This document shows, one piece after another, positions 50,901 to 63,545 of a stretch of 64,000 nucleotides of DNA. The notes beneath the pieces are model-generated. The model was not told the DNA's origin. It worked only from the letters and a program-made list of their open reading frames with translations, and did no database searches. This DNA is from Archilochus colubris (lineage: Eukaryota; Chordata; Aves; Apodiformes; Trochilidae). A program made the position numbers and the translations under genes. Where the stretch lies: the NCBI GenBank assembly GCA_023079485.1, contig CM041083.1, forward strand, positions 106,593,054 to 106,657,053. The letters are read 5' to 3'. How positions within the stretch are numbered: position 1 is the first letter of the stretch; each line of letters opens with the position of its first letter.

Positions 50901-53300
50901 AGAGACACCACTCAGCAATGCAGCTACTAAACTGAATAAAAAATCCAGTCCCTCTTGTTTTTGAAGAGTTACAGGTCCATTAAGATTACAAATGCCAACT
51001 AGCAAAAAAATTTCCCTGGTTACGTATGAAAGATTGAAAGCAGATCAGTGATAGTGAGACTTACACTTTCAAGTACACACACACAAAGCTAAGGAAATAT
51101 GCACAACGGATTGCTAATTTGATTTTTAAATTTCAACATCGTTAGAACAGCTTGGGGAAAAAAAAACAAAGAAAAAACAAACAAAAAAATGGATGATAAA
51201 ATTGCTGTGGAATCCATGAAAAACTTGCTGAAGTAGAAGCAAAGCCAAGGGCTGCTAGTGCACTGGCAGTTATGCTTCCATTATCTTGTGAGATTCAAGA
51301 CTTCATTGTACAATCCTAACATATGCAAGCAAAACCTTAGGATAGTGAAAAAGTTCACACCTCCAGTACTGAAGTTGGGCTGGATGCCACAGATCTATAA
51401 ATAGAGCTCTTAACACCTAGTAAGGGTCCCTGTACTGTCTAAGGCACTGCTCTAAGAGTTGACAAGGTCAGCTGAAATTCCCGTGTGAATGCAGTGACTG
51501 CAATTGCAAGGGCCAGATTCCCCTGGACATATCTAAGGTACTCTGGCATGAGAAAATGATAAAAGAGCCACAAAGCCCATCTTATCTCCTTCAAACCTCA
51601 AAACACCCTTTGAAAGTTTTTTTCACCTTGTTGTGTTCCCTTTCATTTGACCATCAGCCAAATCACTCAATAATCTTAACAGCTCCTATTAGGGGTAAGT
51701 GGATTTACGTCACTGCTTTACCCAGGGGAAACCAGATCACAGCAGGTTGCTAACACACTTTCTAGAGCTGCTGATCAGGTCACATACAACAAAAAAGTTT
51801 CCAATTTTATTCTGGTTTCTTCGTTTGCTCGTTTAAACTCCTGACTGAATTTACAGTGTTTTCTTTCAGTAATAATGAACATCTGTGACAGTGGAGAAGC
51901 CAAAATAAACCCAGTCAAGGAAATTCTATGTAGTTATGCTAAACAAGATTTATTCAGAGGTTTAGGGTTCCTATTAAAAGGGGTACAAAATGTCTTTCTG
52001 ACCTGGCTTTAAATGTTATTGTATATATTACCAAAATTAATGTATACAATACCAAAGGGCTACCATATTCTTAAGATGATTTTTCACTCATATTCTCCTG
52101 GAATGAAAAGCAGTTGTGCAGCTTTCAAGTCATAACAAGAGGATCAATGCTCATTTTATGAAATGTTTTCCTTTACCAACATGATGAAAACCAGACAGTG
52201 CTGGTAGGTAACCCACCATAAGCAATTCAGTCATCAACCATTATCTAGGGCAAGTGTTGACCTGGCCTCAGACAGAATCCTTATTGTTCCCTTTGTTGTT
52301 GCTCTTGCTCTCTCTCCCTATGTTTAGTTATGTTATGCAAATTGCACATGAAAAGAAAAATCCAAGGTAATTCACCCCTTTCCAGCTGCAACAGATGGAA
52401 TTGGCAACAAGTCATAATAAAATGATGTTATGAGTATACTACTTTTGCAACATAATGTGGATTTAAGAAGCAACCAGTAGTTTGTATACCTATTTTATTA
52501 ATCAGAAGTGTGCATATGCCTTTCCTTCTTTAATGCTTTTAAACACTTCAGCACTATTTTTGTGACAATAGCTTGAGATTGCTAATGAAACTACAAAAAT
52601 GCATTTCTCATTGCAATGTGCATTGCAATGCACAAGCAAAAGAGACACAGGCACTTCTGTAGTGTTTTAAGAAAAGTCACTGAAACATCTAAGCAAACAA
52701 TTGATTACTATTCATATTTATTGCCAATAAGTTGATTTGAGACCATCTTATAAAACAAAAGTACCAAAAAAGAAAAACCAAATGTATGTGCTATGGTACC
52801 ATCTCTTTAGCTATCGAACTTTAACAAATTTCAGATATTCCTTAAAAAAGATATTTATACACTTCTAAAATCTATAGCTGAAAAATGTGATATATTTTTC
52901 ATGAAAAATCATTGTTTACATCAAGATTCAGAAATTTCAAAATATAATGGGAGATTATAGCCAATTGGGTGTCCCTCCAGAAGTAAGCTCTCTAAGGACT
53001 AACGATTCAGAGTTAGGAATGTTGACTTCCCCTACATCACCAGGTTTGAAACACAGATGGCAGGGATATGCATATTTTCATAGAAACATAGCTAAAGCTA
53101 AATACAAGGTAGATATTGGTAGTGGTAGGCTACCACTGCCTAGTGATTAGGTTGGAGATTTAGCTGAACCAAGCAAAGGCAACAAGGGCACAACACCATC
53201 ATGCCCCTAGGAACTACTACATTCTTCTGTGGTGGAAATACTTAGACAAGAACTGGTTGACAAAAAGGTGCTGGTGATAAGATTAGTAGGCCCTAATTCA
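44908..53300. other. Unique non-coding DNA
   Basis: No gene is recognised. Simple tracts are an AAT repeat at 46596-46629, a CAAAA tract near 47936-47957, a T14 run at 50420-50433, and an A-rich CAAA tract at 51158-51189. A 14-bp perfect palindrome lies at 52619-52632. The purine-rich stretch 45300-45530 explains the minus-strand frames rich in S, P and F. Confidence 0.5.
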
Positions 53301-53301
53301 C

Positions 53302-53520
53302 CTAAGGATTACTCCAGTGCATAAGCACAAACATTGAAGCCAGCAGCTGTATCATGCCAATCATCACAAATACATTACCATAATCTGACTTCTTGTTTTT
53401 AACTCCAATCTTCTTTAGAAATGCTTCATGATGGTGTTCTCTTAAATACTTAGAAATCTCACCCAAGGACTGTTTGATAAATGCAAGCTTTCCAGCCACT
53501 GTCTCATCAGGACAGAACTC
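53302..53520 (-). other. Unidentified small open frame with tail-anchor-like C-terminus
   Basis: The minus-strand frame stays open upstream of the first possible start through a few more codons (reading CPDETVAGKLAF). It ends at 53302 after a lysine-rich segment (KKIGVKNKKSD) and one hydrophobic segment (NVFVMIGMIQLLASMFVLMH) before a short polar end. That layout is seen in tail-anchored membrane proteins, but I cannot name a family, there is no ATG at the start of the open stretch, and an in-frame TGA lies upstream near 53547. It could be a decayed processed pseudogene or chance. Confidence 0.2.
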
Positions 53521-53800
53521 TTTCCTCTTCCTTTGCCCTCAGCCTTTGCTAATGTTTTGCTCACCAAGGAGATTTGTTGACAAACATTATGCAAACAGGA
53601 GGTTCCATGTGCTTCTCCTCCTTACTTGTAAAGAGCTCTAATTTTTATCCTAGGAGTCAACATATCCACATTCAGACACCTAATTGCCTCTGATGTGTGT
53701 TTTTAGATTTGGTAATGAGAGACCAAGCTGTGCGAAAAAGGGAAAGTCATTCATAACAAAAGGAGTTATTTTGGGGTCTTAACTAAACAATGCCAGCTGG

Positions 53801-53863
53801 AAAAAAAAAACAAGCAAACAAACAAACAAACATAACCATCAAAAAAAAAAAAAAAAAAAAAAA
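53801..53863. repeat. (CAAA)n plus poly(A) A23 tract
   Basis: An A-run and CAAA/CAAG units at about 53801-53832 are followed, after a short spacer, by 23 uninterrupted A at 53841-53863. Confidence 0.92.
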
Positions 53864-56800
53864 CCCCAACAACTAACTGATCCAAGAGGAAAAGACAAAA
53901 AAGCCTTTTCTACTGCCACATGCCATAGGAAGTATTGTTTCAAGTTGTTCTCAAATGCTATGACAGTGTTTTACACAAAATAATTGTTTTATAATATACA
54001 TTAGTGAGTTTATGTGCTGATCCAAACTCATATGAAGAAGCTGAACATGCAAACTTTTGGAAAGAAGCATTATGCTTAGACATGGGAAAAGCAGATTCTG
54101 GTACAGACCGCCTAAAATATACATGGATGAGGCAGAATCTGGGAGACTGGCAGTTATGAAAGATAACCTGTAAAGCATATTTCAAATTATTCAGCCTCAC
54201 TTATCCTACCATGATTATAGCTGGGGTGTTTTGTTCTATACAAATGGCATAAAGATTGTTTAGTTGTTGCTTTTCTCTTTTAAAGACGATTTTCTTCTGC
54301 TAGAAAAAATACTCCTCCTGGTTGGGATGACCTGAAAACTCCCTTAGCATAAAGCCAGCATTGACTGATCACTGAAGTTATTAAAGAAGTGATTACACAA
54401 GATAGAAGCAAAGCTGATGACTATAATTGTTTCAGTATTGGTTGGTTTTCAAACAAACAAATTAAGAGATATTATCCTCTCCTGTCCTCACAGGAAGATG
54501 TGTGGATTATGTAAATCATAAATTCCACATTTCAGAATATGAGCCAACTTGCCGAATGGAGGGAGACCACCCCACTCTTCGAAGAAAGACTTTGTAGAAA
54601 AAATGAAGACTTTCTTCACCTTAAAGACTCTTAAGATGAACACTAAGATTATTAAAATAAAAAAACACCCTTCCCTTCTGCTGCTATTAGTCCCTTCAGA
54701 GCTGTTGGATGAGTAGGTACGTGGAAGAGCTGCATCAATATTCATAACAAACCATAAAACCCATGTTTTTTCAACTGTCTGTCAGATCATAGATTATCCA
54801 TACTAACTTTCTTTAAAGCATGGCTTGTTAGCCACCCTCTGCAAACATATTTCAGCTTATGTTCTGAGTCAAACTCCTTTGCTATGGGCAAAATATGTTC
54901 TCATATTTCAGTGAAACCTGGAGAAAAACCTTACCCAACACAACAGACAGGACTGATTTTCAAGGGATCAACATGGAAAGTACTATGCAGTTTCACTTTG
55001 TCTACAGAATACCAAGCTGTCAAACAGGAGCACTAAGACCAAAAGTGAAAATAATGGTAACTGGGGATAAAATGACCTATCTGCTGCGATGCAATCTGAT
55101 GAAACAGATTTTAGAGATCTGTAATTAAATAGCAGAAATAAATGTAAATTTCCTGTTTGAAGTGAATTTGGGAGAAGATTTTAACAAAATCATGAGCTGC
55201 TATATCAATAGGCATTTCTTTTTCCACATTCTTAAGTCATTACTGATTTGCTACAGGATACTAAAAGTAACTTCTAACTAATCAGCAGAAAAGAGTATTT
55301 CTTCTCTCATAAGTGTACATAACTTGTTTACTAACTGTTTACATGGTTCTCCAAAAGCACTTTGTATGTATCACTGTGATGCATCAACGCTCTGGAAAAC
55401 CTGTTACTTAGACTGAGGAATTAAAAAAAACAAATCTATGCACAATCAAAAAAGGTTAATAGCCAAACATGAATCAGGAAAAAAATGCTTCACAAAAGAA
55501 ATTTTCCTTTTATTTGGTTTCAAGAAACTGCCAAGAAACAGAATAATCTAAAAGTTGTAAGATAGAGAAAATTATTTGTAGAAATTGGATATGAAATTAA
55601 ATACGATTCACACTGAAAACTATCTTTTATCAGGAAAAAAACAAACAAACAAATAAAAAAACCCCAAACAACTGAACAGATTTAAAATTTTCATGCTACC
55701 TTTCAGAAAGGTAGATTAATAAAGATTTGGTTAAAAAGACCCTCAAAATCCTAAAATAAAATGTCTTCAGAGTAGGCTTTTAATTAAAATGTGGAAAAAA
55801 TGTTCCCCCCCCAAAATTCCAACACTTCAGGACCAAAGCCTCCAGTGGCTTCAGAATTCTTTAATTATTCTTCCCTATAAAAGCTGAAGGCCAAGAATTC
55901 ATACATACATTCCACCTCTCTTTCTCTCCTGAGCTGCAAGTTTGCTTGAAGTGAGAAAAGGATGTAATCTGAAAACTTGTCTCCCATCTGGATTACATCC
56001 CTCCAAATTTATTCATTTATGTTCAAAATAAATCTTAATATTTGTGACTTATTTCAACTTCCTTGTTCTTACCCAGCCCTACAATATTTTTAATGCCTTT
56101 GTTGTCTTTTTGAATCTACAGATCCAAATTTGACATCAATATGTTAGTTGCAGAGAGCACTGTAATTTAAAACCTGTCTTGAGTTGTTACAGAATTCTCA
56201 CCATCATCACAGACTTCACAAATCCCATCCATTCTCTGCATAAATATTAAAGCTCATAGTCGAATGCTTGATCTAAACTACCTCCCCTTGCATGTTTTAT
56301 CAGCTCTGTCACATCTGTGCCAAAAATCTTCACTTGAGTTCAATCAAATTGGCCTTAGCATTCAACACAATTTAGACACTATTAAGTATTTTTAACAAGG
56401 AAACTCATTTCTGCCTACAGCCTTTCTTGCTCATTTGAACATGGAAAAAAATTTATTCTGAGATTTTTTTGTAATTCTAATCTTGCCCAAGGGTGCCATA
56501 TATAGGTTTACAGTTCTGAGGACTTCCATGGTTTACAGAAATGCTGCACATCAGCATATAAAATCAAAGCAGAAAGATCCCAGTGTTTTAAATTATAGCT
56601 TTCTATGCTTATATAGCTCTGTGCTTATCACAGATGTTTATGTGCTCAGTGAAGGTGATCGCCTAAAATGGTGCGAAAGAGTCTCTTAAAAGTTTGAAAG
56701 TCTGGACCAAAAGAATTGCAAAAAAAGACAGTCAATCAAAGGTCATTGAAACTAAAACATGGTTAGAAGTTTGCTTTATGGACTTTTCTCCTCTAAAGCC

Positions 56801-59800
56801 CACATCACTGTTTAAAGTAAAATAGTTAATTTTTATGGTTAACTCATTTCATCACTAAAAGAAAACCTAATCAAAACCAGGCGGACATCTCATTTAATTT
56901 CTATTTATAAAAATATTTAACATTAGGAAGATACTAACCACATTACTTATCAAGGTTATTGTCCTAAAACTGAATACAACAAAACAAAACCAGAAAAGAT
57001 TTCATTATCTTTGATGATATTCATGATATCCTAAGTTTGGATAGCTTGGGTCTAGTGACAAATGGAATAGTCTCCTACAGGAACTCACAGAAGTTCCATA
57101 TATTTGACATGTGGCTACCTTCAATGCAATGTTTTCCATGCATCTAGAAGTGCAAACAACAGATTTAAACTTTTCTACAAGAGAGGTAGCAATTGTTGAT
57201 CAACATTAGTCTGTGGGTACTCCAGCAAGACTAAGTGAAAGGGGACAAATTTTCCAGCACATCCATAAGATTCTCATAGCGTTCAAGCAGGATGTACAGG
57301 CTGCAAATGTTAAACTTTCATAGTTGAATAGGAGTTGATGCAATTTCAGGGGGCTGAGAATGGTTTGAAGTGGTAATGTGCCAAATGCCCCCTGGGGTAC
57401 ATCACTGAGGTTCATGGAATTTTGTGGTTTTCCTTGTAGTTTGCTTTAAATAAGAGTAAATTGGAACCATGGCTCCTCTGAAGAATTTTGGCATTGTAAG
57501 ATACATAATGAAAGTTATATTATGTACTTTAAGTTCTTTATGGAGGGTAGGCTTTTAATTTTTGATAACTGGGCTTGATGTTCATTAGCATACCACTGGG
57601 TATTTTTATTGGGCACGTCTCTACAGTTCTTCTGAAATAGCATGTGTGAGTAGATTTTTATTAGAAAAATAGAGAGAAGTGGTTGAGTAATGGTGCTTCT
57701 AATATGCTCAAAGCATTGCCTGGCCTCACACACTCATCCAAGACAAGAATGACCTTATACTTACAGCATTAATTTGGGGTCTTAGAATTGTTCTGTGAAG
57801 TTCTTGTGCAGATGCAAAGAAAATGTTTACTCTCATTCCCATCAGTAAAGTTGGAATAACACTGCTTTTCCCCTCCTGCTTCATTTTGATTATTCATGTG
57901 CTTCCAAAGAATGCAGCCCAACAACACTAAGGTTCCTCAGTAGTCAGTTTAGTTTACACCTAGAGAAATATCTCCATGCTGGATCTGCAAAGGCAGACAA
58001 CGAAGAAGTTGCCACAGGATTTTCAGGGCGAAGAACTAATTCAGACAGGAGCTAATGCTTTGAACCTCAAATATCTTCATGTCAAACCTTCAGTTTTGAA
58101 AGTATGTTTGGTTTTTCCTACAAATTCGTCATAAATTTACTTTCTTGAGTGAAATTTAGTGGTATGTTTACCATCAACCTGGGAGCAAAAGTCCACTCCT
58201 AAAAGCAGGGCCACAGAAAGATAGGACAACAGAATTAAATTAAAGTTGAAAACAGGATAAATTCTAAAAGATTGTTTTTCGTTTCCACATGCTATTACGT
58301 TTCCTGCTGCTGAATGGGAAGAAAAGTTGAAACTATGAAATACTATGGGAAAGGCCACTCTTTCACTATTTCTGGTTTGACCAAAACCCCAAGCGACCAA
58401 AATAATGAAAATTTCTTTTTTCAGATTTGTGACTCTGCAAATTCAGCATAAGAGATGTGTGTAAGCATCTGGGTCCAAGTTCTGAGAAGTGTTAAGCACA
58501 CGGAAATCCCTTTCAAGTTAATGCAAGTTATAGGTGAACCCAGCAGAGGCAACAGTGAACGTATCAGGACTTAAACCAGGATTGCAGGCTCAGGTGCTCT
58601 TCAAAATCAGATTAAGTCTCTGATTTTTTTGCAACAAACTTGTTGCTAAACTAAACTGTAACTTTTCTTGTGCTTTTGTATCCTTCCTTAAGAGCTTCTG
58701 CATCCTAGCAACAAAATTGGCAATTCAGTAGGCAAAATATCCTCCTTTCCACATTTCAGCCTTCTGGAAAGCACTGCAAGTTCAGCACTGAGCTTTGCCA
58801 CACCTATGAAAGCCTATGGAAAGACTGCCACTGACTTCACAGGTTAGATTAAGCCATGCAGGCTGACAGGTTTTTATGGTCCAAATCCTGAGCTGTTGAA
58901 AATTCACATTTCTTTATTAACAGTAAAACCAGCCAACTACCTGGCCCTCTCTTGCAAGCTGATTTTTCATATTATATCCTATACGTCCTCCCTCAAGTTT
59001 AGCAAAATTTGCTGGCTAGGACCACCACTTTCAGAATGGGCACTTTGCCTCTATACACAGCATGTTAAGAATGACTTCCTGAGTGTTCATCATAAATGAC
59101 TTTCAGAAAAAAAACTATCTCTCTCTTGAGCTACTACCTCTATGGACAGCAAAGATCTCTCTTCTTTCCTCTCCACTGCTTTGCACTTGAGAGGTATGCA
59201 AGTCTGTCACATGAAAAGCACTGTAAGTTTTTTCAAGAGAAGGATTTAATTGATACACTTACAGACCTTTCTGTTTTAGATAGAAAAAAACCAAGTCACA
59301 TGAGCATTGTTCCTGCCCATGTGAATTTTATCAAATTGGTCCACAATGCCATGTATGATGGTACAGTGGAACTGGAAAGTTGCAGCACTTGATGTGTGGC
59401 AGATCTCATCCTTAAACAACAGATAATGTATTTACTGTTCACAATATTTTGGCATTTTCCCCAGGACAAGTGGACCTCTAAGCTTTCAGAGATTTGGATC
59501 AGCTTGTGCAAGCACCCATAACTGAAAGGATGTGGGTTTGTGTGTTTTATTTAGTTGTTTTTACTGCCTGGCTGAACAGTCTTGGTGAAGGATTTGGCCT
59601 AGAAGGAGGATAATGTTTTTCATCATTTCCCAGTGTTTGCTCATTTCAAACATGTTAGCACAGGAAGTACAGCAATATTGCAAGAAATACAAACTTGGCA
59701 GCATTTTCAGCACATCCCAATTCATTAGGAAATTTTCAAACCCAGAAAATACTAATACTGAATATTGAATTAAAAGTAGTGGTACATAATTTTTAAAATA

Positions 59801-61689
59801 AACTGATCATGCTATGCTAACTTGCAGTTTGTATTTTCACTTTTAGACTTTGTTCTAATTTGATATTTTCATCACAAATGTCCTGAAACTTCTCTGAACT
59901 TTGTAAGGCACTCTGTGCAGTGATAAAAAAGATAAATATTTTAATTATTTGTAGGTGTATTGCTCTCGATTCTGACATATTCAGAACAGGATATGTAAAT
60001 ATGATAGTAAAATATAAAATAGCAATGCAGAATTTGGGTAAGAGTCCAGGCCTTGAGCTAAAGCAGTAAAATGAAACCTGCACAAATCAAACTTCCTAAT
60101 CTTCAGAAAATAGTTTGAAGAGCAGCACTGTTTTTCCTTTGACAAGTGTGAAGGACACTGTTTATTTATTCATATATATTAAATGCACTGGGATAAGACT
60201 GGAACAAAGCTAGAACAAGGGGCAACGAAGATGTACTCAGTTTTTATACTAGCCAAGGTAAGTGAAAATGTGCATAATGAGTAAATAGCATACTGCACAT
60301 TAAGTTCTCATAAGGTCAAGTATCAACACAAACTTAAGTATAGTTTTTGAGAACTTTAGAAGAGTTTAGAAACATAACTTAAAAACAATTGCAGTCTAGG
60401 GCAAGAATTGCATTCATACCAGTGAGGTTTAAAACAGATCTCACCATTAAAATTATCCCAACCATTTCAATGTCAAAATGTTTGTTTGTACACAAGCCAA
60501 ACTACATGTGATATGATTAGAAACATATTCATCTTAATGTGAAGATAGATTGTTTAACTAGAGGATATTTTAAAAGCACAGTTAGAATAACAGGCTCTTA
60601 AACACAATAGCATTAAAATAAAACAAAACAAATAAAACCATGTCAAGGTGAAGTTACCACATTTGCTGAGAAAGGAAGTATACATACATTAATGTCATAT
60701 AAAAACCTACATATTTCCTTTGATCTGTTAACAAGAAAACTAAACAAGCTAATGGATATTCTCCAAATAACTTGTCATTATTGGATTTCTTTTTTAGATG
60801 ACTGAATTCCTTCCCAAATAAGAATAAAGATGAGTCCTCTGGGAGACGAGACCTGAAAGTCAGAAATAATCACTCTCTATACATCCTACTGTTAGATGAT
60901 GCCCAAGGTTAAGAGTTTTGTAGGACTAAAGACCATTTAATCCATTTTCTTCATATGACTTCATATGCATAGCAACACTACTGTGGCTTAAGCAAGTAAA
61001 CATGTTCCTTTTTGGAGAATTTTGACTTTTCTACACTACGGGACTACTGTCCAGGTTTTGTTTGAAAAATTCTTTTTTTTGAGATAAAACATCAAATCAG
61101 GATGGATGACAGGCTTGTGTTCTAGCTGTCATCAGTCATCCATGACAAATGCAATAGGGTAGGAGTGCACTTCATTGGCCTTAACATAGTGTCACAGAGT
61201 GGCATTAGACAACAAGACTGCTGCACACCTCCTCAAGTGCCTTCTCCTCATCTGACAGTGGACCCCACAAACTACCCATGCTGAAGACTCTAAAAGCACA
61301 AGTATTTGTTCTTGTCTGTAAACTCCACAGCCTCCACCTCTACAAACTTCAGACTCCTGTTGTCTGCAGGATATGATCCCTGGCCTCCATCCCTACCACT
61401 TTTAGTCTGTAAGGTCAGTCAAGAGACAAGGTGTAGCCAGATCATCTGCCCTGTTTTACTTCTGACAGCTCCTATTGGGTGAGGGCAAACACAAGATGAC
61501 TAGACTGCTTAGCAGAAATAAGGATAATGATTTCAGATAACACTGTGTACACTGTTATGTGAGTTCTTCTTTATGTGTCAGATATTTTCTTCTCCCTTCC
61601 CTCCTCATCTCAGCCTCCACCAGGAGGAAAGATGAGTAGATCCACAGACAGGAACTACATGGGCCAGAAAACTGGCCAGCTGTCTCTAT
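53864..61689. other. Unique AT-rich non-coding DNA
   Basis: No gene or dispersed repeat is recognised. An A-rich CAAA tract lies at 55634-55665 and a CAAAA/AAAT tract at about 60615-60640. The frames at 54488-54745, 58137-58400 and 59817-60083 (minus) and 59096-59392 (plus) show no family signature. Confidence 0.5.
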
Positions 61690-62725
61690 GTCCAAAGGCA
61701 AGTAAAGGTCTACCTCCCAGTAGACCAGTTTGCCTAAGGCTTGATCCAAGCTGGCCTTAAACACTTCCAAGGATAGGGCATCAACAATCTCCCTAGGCAA
61801 CCTATTCCAATGTCTTACTACCGTCATGGTGAAGAACTTTTTCCTAACTCTTTCAGTTTTAAACCATTACCTCTTGTCCTGTCACTATCCTCTTGGATGA
61901 AAAACCACTCCCTAGTTTTCCTGTAAGACTCCTTCATGAAACAGAAGACTGTCCCAACTCTCTCAATGTGTCTTTGTAGAAGAGGTGCTCCAGCCCTTTG
62001 ATCATCTTTGTGGCCCTTCTCTGGATGCTCTCCAACAGGTCTGTATCTTTTCTGGAGGCTTCAGACTGTATTCCAGGTGCAGTCTAACAAGATCAGAGCA
62101 GAGGGGTAGCATCAGCTCCCTCATCCTGCTGGTCACACTTCTTTTTGAGGAAGCCCAGGACGTGTTTGGCCTTCTGGGCTGTGAATGCAAACTCGTGGCT
62201 CATGTCAAGGTTCTCATCTACTACCACTCCCAAGTCCTTTTCCCAGGGATGCTCTCTATGCATTCCCCCAGCCTGTATCTCTGCCTGGGGTAGTGTCGAC
62301 CCAGGTGCAGGACCTTGCACTTGGCCATGTTGAACTTCACTAAGTTGGCATGGGCCCACCCATCCATCCTGTAAAGGTCCCTCTGGATGACCTGTCTTCC
62401 TTCTAAGGTGTCAACCACACCACACAGCTTGGTATCATTAGCAAACTTGCTGAGTATACACTCTCTCCCACTGTCCATGTCTCCAACAAAGATGTTGAAC
62501 ACCACGGGTCCTAATACTGACCCCTAAGAACACCACTTGTCACTTGCCTCCACTTGGACACTGATCCATTGACAACAGTTCTCCGAGTCTAGCCATTCAA
62601 CCAATTACTTGTCCACCAAGTGGTCCATCTGTCAAATCCATGTCTTGTCAATTTGGAAACCAAGATGTCACATGGAACAGTGTCAAATGCCTTGCATAAA
62701 TCCAGGTACACGACACCAACCTTTT
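61690..62725 (-). mobile_element. CR1 LINE fragment covering the RT domain, old, 3' end missing
   Basis: About 1 kb of reverse-oriented CR1 ORF2. On the minus strand the order is CR1-like peptides such as MVFNIFVGDMDSG, KFANDTKLCGVVDTLEGRQV, ANLVKFNMAKCKVLHLGRHY, EKDLGVVVDENLDMSHEFAF and [20 protein letters not shown]. These fall in at least three frames, with shifts near 62245 and 62140, so the ORF is broken. The RT catalytic box reads FAND where CR1 enzymes normally have FADD. The usual 3' UTR with ATTCTATG octamers is not visible beyond about 61690. Homology on the 5' side stops at about 62725. Confidence 0.94.
62093..62505 (-). pseudogene. CR1 reverse-transcriptase core remnant, frameshifted
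   Basis: This is the most readable RT portion of the 61.7-62.7-kb CR1. The stretch 62505-62221 carries the catalytic-box region and the VKFNMAKCKVLHLG segment. Past about 62245 the homology moves to a second frame (62359-62093), and past about 62140 to a third. The changed catalytic aspartate together with the shifts excludes an active enzyme. Confidence 0.85.
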
Positions 62726-63002
62726 ATTCTGTGAGTTAGTTCAACCTCTTTCATTCTGTGAATTATTTAGAAAGACAAATCAAGGCTGGAATATATTTTT
62801 ATGCTTGAATTAACCATAATTATTTCCCAGTAGACTGACTGGGAAGATTACCATTGTCTTCAGACTACAAGTAATTGTGAAAATGCAAGTAGATGTTGCT
62901 CCAATTCAACACATTCAGTAACTCCAAATGACTCAAATAGTTTGAAAGGCAAATATTAAAAGGAAAAAAGCATGAATGAAGCAAGGACACTTAAAAAAAT
63001 AA
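62726..63002. other. Unique non-coding spacer
   Basis: Nothing is recognised between the CR1 fragment and the TA-rich block. Confidence 0.5.
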
Positions 63003-63545
63003 AATATATACCATATATCATAAACATATATCACATATATGATATATGTTATGATATATAAGGTGTGTATATATATACACACATATAAACATATATCTGT
63101 TTATGATATATGTTATATATTTATATATATGGTATATATATACACGCACCATATATATATCATATATATATGGTTTATATATAAAATATATATAATGTTA
63201 TATAAATATATATGTGTGTATATATACATATGTATGTATATATATAAAATATATATACATAATCATATATTATGATCATATATCTGTTTATGATATATGT
63301 TATATATTTTTATATATGGTATATATATACACACAGCATGTATATATGTATATCATACATATATGATTTATATATAACATATATGTATACACACCATATA
63401 TCTATATATGATATATAACATATATATAAATCATATATGTGTGTGATATATATATGATATATATGATTGAGATATATATATGATGTGTATATATATATAC
63501 ACCATATATATAAATATATAACATATATCATAAATAGATATATGT
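63003..63545. repeat. TA-rich satellite-like block with direct and inverted repeats
   Basis: About 540 bp composed almost wholly of TA, CATA and TGTA units with little other sequence. The segment starting TATCTGTTTATGATATATGT at 63094 recurs at 63281, a direct offset of 187 bp. The segment at 63090-63145 recurs inverted at 63485-63544, nearly identical over about 55-60 bases. The Y/I/H-rich frames on both strands are translations of this block. Confidence 0.93.
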
